This document shows, one piece after another, positions 36,630 to 43,091 of a stretch of 64,000 bases of DNA (positions are counted from its first letter, which is position 1; the number at the start of each line of letters is the position of its first letter). The translations under genes were made by a program, and so were the position numbers. The notes beneath the pieces are model-generated. The model was not told the origin of the DNA. It made no database searches and saw only the letters and a program-made list of their open reading frames with translations. The stretch is from Neptunicella sp048268085 (GTDB taxonomy: Bacteria; Pseudomonadota; Gammaproteobacteria; Enterobacterales; Alteromonadaceae). The stretch spans positions 7,359-71,358 of the forward strand of contig NZ_JBLWWF010000021.1 in assembly GCF_048268085.1 (NCBI RefSeq). The letters are read 5' to 3'.

Positions 36630-36653
36630 GATTGCCGGATAATACCGGCAATC
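36630..36653. terminator. Bidirectional hairpin between alr and a lipoprotein gene
   Basis: GATTGCCGG (36630-36638) and CCGGCAATC (36645-36653) make a perfect 9-bp stem with a 6-base loop between convergent genes. There is no long T-run on either side, so efficiency is uncertain. Confidence 0.5.
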
Positions 36654-36665
36654 AACTTGTTCAGA

Positions 36666-37328
36666 TTATCGGTTGTCACGATAAATAATACGGTTGCGTA
36701 ATTGTGGATTGGCTATCTCTAGCTTCACGTCCCGGTAAAGAATAATATGCCCGTCGATGATAACCTGAGGACCAATTTCCAGTTCGGGTAGATTGTGGTT
36801 GTTACCCCAATTCCAGCCATCATTGTCACGTTTTTCAAATATCACATCACCTGAAATATGCGTGTCACCTTTGAGATTAATATCCCCATTTTTGCTACTT
36901 ACATTAGCGCTGACGTTAGCGTCGTTTAAGTCAATATCACCATTTACCGTGTTGATTGCACCAATAGTGGCGCCCGATTCAATTTCAATATCACCATTAA
37001 CACTTTCTATTGTTCCGGTTACGGTTAAATTGCGGCCACTGTTAATATCACCGTTAACCGTGTTTACCTCATGTAGTGTCACATTATCGTTAATTTTTAT
37101 GTCACCATTAACCGAATCCACATTCTTCGCTGACGAGTGGCTGGACAGATTAATATCATCATTGACCGAACTTATATCCCCGTGTGTGCCAGAAATGTCT
37201 AAGTCCTCGTCGACATCGTAGTCTTGTTGATATTGGCCACCACCGACATGAATAACGCAGCCAGTTAGTATGGTTGATGACATTAACAAGGCGGAAATTA
37301 GTAAGGGACGAAAAATTGAATGACTCAT
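36666..37328 (-). CDS. Repeat lipoprotein with six VNGDI-type units
   Basis: A 220-residue lipoprotein with a long signal (lipobox LTGC, lipidated cysteine C24). The mature part contains six units V-N-x-D-I at about 55, 73, 91, 110, 128 and 146 (the last KNGDI), spaced 18-19 residues. This regular pattern predicts a right-handed beta-solenoid like DUF4097 or bactofilin-type folds. A tail (about 163-220) is rich in WNWGNN and basic residues, IIYRDNR at the end. No enzymatic motif is seen. Role unknown; a structural or adhesive surface lipoprotein is one reading. Confidence 0.7.
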   Translation of the reverse strand: MSHSIFRPLLISALLMSSTILTGCVIHVGGGQYQQDYDVDEDLDISGTHGDISSVNDDINLSSHSSAKNVDSVNGDIKINDNVTLHEVNTVNGDINSGRNLTVTGTIESVNGDIEIESGATIGAINTVNGDIDLNDANVSANVSSKNGDINLKGDTHISGDVIFEKRDNDGWNWGNNHNLPELEIGPQVIIDGHIILYRDVKLEIANPQLRNRIIYRDNR

Positions 37329-37420
37329 AGTGCTCTCTTATTATAGTGAATATAAATCTGTTGTTGTCACAACAAACAGACTGGTTATAGACAGATTAAG
37401 CAAATCTTTTGCCATAGTGT

Positions 37421-37453
37421 AAATTATTGAATTTATTACAAATTCAATAATTT
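37421..37453. repeat. Perfect 14-bp AT-rich inverted repeat
   Basis: AAATTATTGAATTT (37421-37434) and AAATTCAATAATTT (37440-37453) are perfect inverse copies around ATTAC, between the LysR stop and the repeat-lipoprotein start. Just before it lies a near-palindrome TTGTTGTCACAACAA at 37362-37376. These may be an operator, a cruciform or a weak AT-rich terminator. No other feature was found in 37329-37556. Confidence 0.55.
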
Positions 37454-37556
37454 GCGAATGGTTTGATTAGGAATAAATACTAATAGTTGGTTAATCTGAC
37501 AAATTCTATCGGTGATGGATACCGGTATACGTGAGGGGAAACATTTAAGCCTGAGA

Positions 37557-38444
37557 TCATTGTTGTTTAAATGAACTCAGCAAGCGTTTGGCTAACTCTT
37601 CAACCGCTGGACCTGCGTCAGACTGCGCTGTTTTAATTAAATATAACGGTATCCGGTGGCGCATATCGGATGCCATATTTAAAACCACTAGCTGCCCGTT
37701 GTTAAGTTCGTCTGCAATACTGTCTTCGGGCAATTTAGCAAAGCCCAATCCGGCTTTGGCTGCTTTTATGCTGCTAGATATATGGGAAAAACTCCAACGT
37801 TGCTCAGAACCTAGCCAACCGGCATCCCGCTGTCTCTTGATGCCTGAATCCTTGATCACAATCTGGCGATATTGTTTCATATCGTCTTCGTGAATAGGTC
37901 TAGCTAATTTCACTAGCGGATGGTTCGGACTGGCCACATACTGCATATTGCTGTCACCCAGAGAAATCCCCATAAAGCCGGTTATCAGACTGGGAGTGAG
38001 GACAATATCGGCTTTGCGAAATAATACCGCCTCGTCAGTACCGGACAAAGTGGTTTCCAGCACGTTGATTCGTGGTTGGGGATGCTCACTCGAAAATTTA
38101 TGTAAAGCGCAGAAAACTTTGTCGGTTGATACCAGCGCATCCATTGCCAGAGTTATTTCTGTCTCCCAACCACGGGCAAGGTAATTCGCTACGTTTTCAA
38201 TTTGGGTAGCCTGCAACAGTAAATTGGTAGCATGCCGATAGAGTAACTTCCCGGCCTCGGTTAATACTGCTTTACGTCCTTCCGGCATTAACGCCCGAGC
38301 AGGTAACTGTTCTTCCATGCGAGAGATAATATAGCTGACACTGGATTGACTTTTATTTAATCGTTCAGCCGCTTTGGTAAATGAGCCTTCATCGACTACG
38401 GCTTTAAAGGTAGCCCATTGTTCTAAGGTAATTTTAGGTAACAT
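37557..38444 (-). CDS. LysR-family transcriptional regulator
   Basis: A 295-residue LTTR with an N-terminal helix-turn-helix (about 18-60: AVVDEGSFTKAAERLNKSQSSVSYIISRMEEQL) and a type 2 periplasmic-binding-like effector domain (about 90-290). It is divergently transcribed from the azoreductase and pirin genes across a 129-bp AT-rich gap, the classic layout in which the LysR protein regulates the divergent pair. The effector is unknown, perhaps a quinone or other electrophile. Confidence 0.88.
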   Translation of the reverse strand: MLPKITLEQWATFKAVVDEGSFTKAAERLNKSQSSVSYIISRMEEQLPARALMPEGRKAVLTEAGKLLYRHATNLLLQATQIENVANYLARGWETEITLAMDALVSTDKVFCALHKFSSEHPQPRINVLETTLSGTDEAVLFRKADIVLTPSLITGFMGISLGDSNMQYVASPNHPLVKLARPIHEDDMKQYRQIVIKDSGIKRQRDAGWLGSEQRWSFSHISSSIKAAKAGLGFAKLPEDSIADELNNGQLVVLNMASDMRHRIPLYLIKTAQSDAGPAVEELAKRLLSSFKQQ

Positions 38445-38573
38445 AGGTTATTTCTATTTATCAAATAATTCGATTAATTGTAGCTAATATATCGTGCATT
38501 TGATTAAATTATAAGGATTAAAATACATCCATCAAAATTAATTGATTAACCTTTATTTATGGTGGAGTTAAAA

Positions 38574-39143
38574 ATGAAACAGCAAATTTTATATGTTCAG
38601 TCGAGTATTTTTGGTGATAACGGTGTTTCTAGCGGGATTGCCAAAACGTTAATTGAAAAGTTATCAGCCAATCAAGAGTCTGAAGTAACCGAGCGTAATG
38701 TGTCTGCCAGTGAAATTCCACATTTTAATCTTGATACCATCAATGCCATTGGTGAAGGTAAGGCGGCATTAGCAGATGAGTTAATCGCAGAAGTACAAAA
38801 GGCAGATGTGATTGTTGTAGGGGCGCCGATGTATAACTTTGGTATACCTACCCAGTTAAAATCCTGGTTTGATCATATTGCACGTGCGGGGGTGACGTTT
38901 AAATACACCGAAACGGGTCCTCAAGGTTTATTAACCAATAAAAAAGTTTACGTTGTTACTGCCAGAGGTGGATTACATAAAGGCAACGGAACGGATCTGG
39001 ATAGCCACTATCTCACTACTATATTTGGCTTTTTAGGTATTACAGACGTAGAGTTTATTTATGCCGAAGGGGTTAACCTTGGTGACGAAAGTCGAAGTAA
39101 AAGTATTGCTGCTGCAGAGCAACAAGTAACCGAATTGGTATAA
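38574..39143 (+). CDS. azoR: FMN-dependent NADH-azoreductase
   Basis: Flavodoxin-fold quinone/azo reductase. ILYVQSSIFGDNGVSS at the N terminus is the FMN phosphate loop, and GAPMYNFGIPTQLKSWFDHI with FKYTETGPQGLL contact flavin, as in E. coli AzoR. I choose the ATG at 38574, 6 bp after GGAG, giving 189 residues; the ATG at 38559 lies in front of that site. Followed after 27 bp by the pirin gene, so both likely answer to the divergent LysR regulator. Confidence 0.9.
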   Translation: MKQQILYVQSSIFGDNGVSSGIAKTLIEKLSANQESEVTERNVSASEIPHFNLDTINAIGEGKAALADELIAEVQKADVIVVGAPMYNFGIPTQLKSWFDHIARAGVTFKYTETGPQGLLTNKKVYVVTARGGLHKGNGTDLDSHYLTTIFGFLGITDVEFIYAEGVNLGDESRSKSIAAAEQQVTELV

Positions 39144-39170
39144 TCATTGACATAAAATAAGGTGAAACTA

Positions 39171-40025
39171 ATGAGTCAGCTTCAAGTACAAGAACAAATG
39201 GTCGCTCGCCGCGCGTCAGATGGTGATGGCGTTAAACTGTTACGTGTTTTTGGTGGACCAAACTTGCAACGTTTTGATCCTTTTTTGATGCTGGATGAAT
39301 TTGGTTCAGAGGAAGCGGCCGATTATATCGGTGGTTTTCCTCCTCATCCCCATCGAGGTTTTGAAACCGTGACTTATATGTTGCAAGGCAAAATGGAACA
39401 TCGCGATCATATCGGTAATGTTGGATTACTCGAAGATGGCGGAGTGCAGTGGATGACGGCCGGTAAAGGTATTATTCATTCTGAGATGCCCAAGCAAACG
39501 GAAGGTCGAATGCACGGATTTCAGTTATGGGTAAACTTACCTGCGGAGCGAAAGATGATTCCGGCACAATATCAGGACATTGCAGCCGATGATATTCCAT
39601 TCCAGCAGTTTGACGGTTTTAGTGTTAAGGCAATCGCGGGCCAAACGACCGTGAATGATATTGCGTTACAGGGCTTTTTTAGTATTGAGGATACTGAGGT
39701 GATTTATCTGGACATCAGTCTAGCGCCGCAGCAATCTGTTAGGACGCCGAAAAGCGACGACTTTAATGCGATGGTTTATTGCTATGAGGGCGATATCAGC
39801 ATAGGTAAAGACGCTATTGGCAACAAAGCTAAAACATTAAGTTTGTTAAGCGGAGCAGGGGAAATAGTCGTCCAAAACAACAGTACTACAACGGCCCGTT
39901 TTTTGTTGCTAGCCGGTAAGCCTTTAAATCAGCCTATTGCACAATATGGTCCTTTTGTGATGAACGACCAACAGCAAATTGATCAGGCAATCCGCGATTA
40001 TCAAAATGGAGTGTTAACGGAATAA
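39171..40025 (+). CDS. Pirin family protein
   Basis: Bicupin metalloprotein. The iron site histidines are in PPHPHRGFETVTYMLQGKMEHRDHIGN (about 53-79), and the MTAGKGIIHSEMP segment is diagnostic. Bacterial pirins such as YhhW act as quercetin dioxygenases or redox-sensing cofactors. Start ATG at 39171 has AAGGTGA 5 bp upstream; the GTG at 39162 is part of that site. The link with AzoR fits a quinone/flavonoid stress role. Confidence 0.92.
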   Translation: MSQLQVQEQMVARRASDGDGVKLLRVFGGPNLQRFDPFLMLDEFGSEEAADYIGGFPPHPHRGFETVTYMLQGKMEHRDHIGNVGLLEDGGVQWMTAGKGIIHSEMPKQTEGRMHGFQLWVNLPAERKMIPAQYQDIAADDIPFQQFDGFSVKAIAGQTTVNDIALQGFFSIEDTEVIYLDISLAPQQSVRTPKSDDFNAMVYCYEGDISIGKDAIGNKAKTLSLLSGAGEIVVQNNSTTTARFLLLAGKPLNQPIAQYGPFVMNDQQQIDQAIRDYQNGVLTE

Positions 40026-40041
40026 CCCTCCCGATTGACAT

Positions 40042-41811
40042 TCAGATGACATCATAATCCTTCATCAAATCTCTGACATGTTGGCTGACACGATTTCGGC
40101 CATTATTTTTTGAGCGATACATGGCATCGTCTGCATCGGCTATCATCTTGTTTAATTTGTAACCGGATAGTTTTGCTGACGTGACGCCAAAACTGGCGCT
40201 GATATTAAATTGATATCCAGATTCCGAGGTGTTAATGAGTTCAATTGATTTACGGCATTGATGGGCGAAACTCATTCCCGAAATAATATTGCAGCCGGGC
40301 AAAATAACACAAAATTCCTCGCCGCCTAATCGGGCGAAAAGATCATTCTTGCGGCCGTGTTGCTTGCAAACTTCGATGGTTTTTTTCAATACCCAGTCAC
40401 CACAGGCGTGACCTTTGGAATCATTAACCTGTTTAAAATTATCTAAATCAAATACGACACAGCAAATATCCTGTTCGGTATGGTCACAATAATCCAGTGC
40501 ACTTTGCGCAAGTACTTTAAAGTGAGCGCGAGTGAAGATACCGGTAAGATCATCATATTCAGCCATATACTTTAATTTGTTTTGTTGAGATTTGATTCGG
40601 TAAGCCCAGCCGCTCAGCACAGTAGACGCTAAAATCAATAAGGAAATAAAGAGTCTGTTGTTATCGGCTTCTGCTTTGGAGAGAGTTTGTTGATATACAA
40701 GCAATCTGTTTTGATGATCTAATTGTTCAATTTTGTTTTGTTGCTCAATATACTGGGTTTGCCCCATCTGAAAGGCTAATTGCCGGGTCTGGACTTCATC
40801 CAGAAAAGCCTTATCTGCATTAGCATAATCAATATAATACTGCAGAGCATCCGCATAATTCTGTTGCTGTTGAGCAATTAAATACAATATTTTATAGGCT
40901 CGCACTTTGGATTCGGCATTCCCTAGCGATTGCCCTTTATTAAGCGCTTTATTGGCAAAGTCGCTGGCAGCGTCAATATTATTGAGTTGCCAATTTGTTT
41001 CGGCCAATAGTGAATAAAAATCTACAAGTATCTTGGTATAATGGGTCTGCTGGGTCGAAAGTAAATTGCTTTGTAGCAGCTTAAGTGCTTTATCATACAT
41101 CTCTTTTTTAAGCATCAGCTTGGCAATGATAATTTGTATCTCACCCATAATCAGCCTTTCATCGGCTTGTTCACAAAGCGCTAATGCATCTGATACTTCA
41201 GACGAAAATTGGGTAATGCGATGTAATGCCAATTTGGCTTCAACTATTAACTTGGATGCAAAGCATTGATTTCGTTTAGTTGACGCAATTTCAGCAAGGT
41301 GTGTTGAGTAATCTAAACCGAGCTCATACTTCCCAAGGATATTGTAAAAAAGAGCAATTGATATTAATGCCACTTGCCGGACATTGTTGTCTTTTATCTT
41401 TGGTAATGTATTCAACACCGATAAAAAATGGGGCATTGCGGCATGCCACTCTTCAGCAATAGCTAAAATATTAACGAGCGTTGCATTAGCTCTAAAATTT
41501 AATTCATCGCTAACATCCGAATTGGCTATAGCTTTAAATTGTGCCGCAGCTTCTTTTATATTGCCTGAATAGGCGGTTTGATAAGCTAACAGATAATCCA
41601 GATACTGTTGTTGAGGGCCAGATAGTTGCTCGCGTTTTTGGCTTAGCTCAGCTAATAATGTGTCAAACTGAACAGAGTCTCTACTGCGGATGTCATCGGC
41701 CTGCTGTAATATTTCATCAACGGAATAATATTCGTCAGCCGCTAATGGGCTGACGAATATAAATAGACCAACTAAAAGAAATGTTAGCTTTAGGTTACAG
41801 CTGCTTTTCAT
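40042..41811 (-). CDS. TPR-containing membrane diguanylate cyclase
   Basis: 589 residues. A signal peptide (about 1-25) is followed by a periplasmic helical region with tetratricopeptide-like repeats (about 30-375). A single transmembrane helix (about 382-402, LFISLLILASTVLSGWAY) joins it to a cytoplasmic GGDEF domain with DDLTGIFTRAHF. The active-site GGEEF is at 496-500, preceded by an I-site RKND exactly five residues earlier. So it should make cyclic di-GMP with product inhibition. It starts 42 bp after the borosin precursor stop on the same strand, so the two may share a transcript. Confidence 0.9.
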   Translation of the reverse strand: MKSSCNLKLTFLLVGLFIFVSPLAADEYYSVDEILQQADDIRSRDSVQFDTLLAELSQKREQLSGPQQQYLDYLLAYQTAYSGNIKEAAAQFKAIANSDVSDELNFRANATLVNILAIAEEWHAAMPHFLSVLNTLPKIKDNNVRQVALISIALFYNILGKYELGLDYSTHLAEIASTKRNQCFASKLIVEAKLALHRITQFSSEVSDALALCEQADERLIMGEIQIIIAKLMLKKEMYDKALKLLQSNLLSTQQTHYTKILVDFYSLLAETNWQLNNIDAASDFANKALNKGQSLGNAESKVRAYKILYLIAQQQQNYADALQYYIDYANADKAFLDEVQTRQLAFQMGQTQYIEQQNKIEQLDHQNRLLVYQQTLSKAEADNNRLFISLLILASTVLSGWAYRIKSQQNKLKYMAEYDDLTGIFTRAHFKVLAQSALDYCDHTEQDICCVVFDLDNFKQVNDSKGHACGDWVLKKTIEVCKQHGRKNDLFARLGGEEFCVILPGCNIISGMSFAHQCRKSIELINTSESGYQFNISASFGVTSAKLSGYKLNKMIADADDAMYRSKNNGRNRVSQHVRDLMKDYDVI

Positions 41812-41853
41812 AATAATAATGTCGCATTACCTTCTAGCTAACCAGAGCAGACT

Positions 41854-42120
41854 CTAGCTACAGATATCAGCAGTCTGAACATCAATTTGGCTTGGTGTAT
41901 CGCCGTCATCATCATCATCTTCATCAGGAGTGCCGATCATCATGGTCATTTTTGTGGCGACATTCAGTTGTTGCTGCAAACTGCTTTTATCGCGATTTAA
42001 CAGCGCTTGTTGCAATTCAGCCGATAGGCCGGACTGTTGAATGGCCTGGGCAAACTGAGCTTGATCTTGCAGATTGGCATCAATACCGATTTTTTCCAGT
42101 AGTTGAATAACGTTAGACAT
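41854..42120 (-). CDS. Split-borosin precursor peptide (SonA-like, putative)
   Basis: An 88-residue peptide. Residues 1-53 look like a compact helical leader (MSNVIQLLEKIGIDANLQD, then FAQAIQQSGLSAELQQALL), the borosin-binding-domain position, and resemble Shewanella SonA in the opening IGIDANLQ, GLSAEL and following helix. Next comes a short hydrophobic stretch KMTMMIGTP (57-65), aligning in position with the SonA residues that are backbone-methylated. An acidic run DEDDDDDGD (66-74) and a tail ending in ADICS with a cysteine at 87 follow. An AAGGAA site lies before the ATG. It lies 76 bp behind the methyltransferase gene on the same strand. Identity as precursor is an inference from position and pattern. 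Confidence 0.75.
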   Translation of the reverse strand: MSNVIQLLEKIGIDANLQDQAQFAQAIQQSGLSAELQQALLNRDKSSLQQQLNVATKMTMMIGTPDEDDDDDGDTPSQIDVQTADICS

Positions 42121-42196
42121 AAGTGTTCCTTTTTTGTTTAGGTTTATTGACTACTTAGCGTTGATAACAACTTATCCGAGTTTCGAAATATCCGGG

Positions 42197-42985
42197 TCAT
42201 TCTACCGTTGTTTTGTCTAATTCTGCCAATCTTTTCATGACCTTTTCATTTTTAATCATGGCTATCGCGGGGGGAATAACTAAGGTAGTCGCCTGAGTAA
42301 TGTCGGCATCAACCAAATCCGCCAATGAAATCACTTGTTTTCTAACTTTATCAATAGGTAACACCGCTGCTTCATAGAGGATCACCTGATGCTCTGGCGG
42401 ATAATGTTGATATAATTGCTCTATTAAAATCTGTCGATAGGCTTTGCCCGTCGCATAGCGGGTGAGTTTTCTGTCACCGGCGACGGCCAGTTGCCACAAA
42501 ATCAGATAACCGGCAGGATCGATAATGCGTTGATAGAACATCAGCTGACTGGTTTCAAAATGCTGGCAGCCAAACTTACCCGGATCAATCCGTAAATCTG
42601 CATACAAACAGTCTTCGGCAGAGATACCGGCTTCTATTTGAGCCGGGAAGTTTTCTTGCTCGGCAACTTCAATCACATCGCCGGCCACGCGGGCAAATAC
42701 GCAAGGGTGACCATAAAAAGCGGCAACCACTTTTTTACCTGCGCGTACTTCTGTCATGATCGCTTCGACCATTTGTTTGTAGGTGTCATAGCGTGACTTA
42801 CCTTCGGCATAGTAACTTTGTAAGCTGCGTACATCCGGGTTCATTTCGGTTACCCACATTTCGAATAAGCTATCAGCGGCCGCGCAAAATACCACATCAG
42901 CTTGCTCAATATGACTTTTACAAATGGGGCTGATATGCGCACCTAACTTCATCCCTAACCCAACACAGGTGATACTTGCTGACAT
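42197..42985 (-). CDS. Borosin-type peptide alpha-N-methyltransferase (SonM/OphMA-like)
   Basis: 262-residue SAM-dependent enzyme of the tetrapyrrole methylase fold. It is much closer in motif to fungal OphMA and Shewanella SonM than to CobA/CbiF enzymes: ITCVGLGMKLGAHISP at the start, then a conserved EGKSRYDTYKQM (R65 and Y69 match OphMA R72 and Y76). AAFYGHPCVF (Y91 matches OphMA Y98), GISAEDCLYADLRIDPGKFGC and LILWQLAVAG complete the SAM pocket. It lacks the C-terminal clasp/core of fungal OphMA, so it is a split enzyme that must act on a separate precursor, which lies next to it. Start has AAGGA 8 bp upstream. Confidence 0.9.
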   Translation of the reverse strand: MSASITCVGLGMKLGAHISPICKSHIEQADVVFCAAADSLFEMWVTEMNPDVRSLQSYYAEGKSRYDTYKQMVEAIMTEVRAGKKVVAAFYGHPCVFARVAGDVIEVAEQENFPAQIEAGISAEDCLYADLRIDPGKFGCQHFETSQLMFYQRIIDPAGYLILWQLAVAGDRKLTRYATGKAYRQILIEQLYQHYPPEHQVILYEAAVLPIDKVRKQVISLADLVDADITQATTLVIPPAIAMIKNEKVMKRLAELDKTTVE

Positions 42986-43091
42986 GCTCTTTCCTTATTA
43001 TCAATAAGTTGATTTTAATTACCCATTCAAACGGGTTTAACGTTATATTAAAACGGTAATATATTGAACTTAAAGGCGATTAAACAGGTTT

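Noticed and set aside
41854..42120. Nif11-type or lasso-type precursor for the 88-residue peptide
   Set aside because: No lanthionine, radical SAM or lasso cyclase genes are near; the neighbouring borosin-like methyltransferase explains it better.
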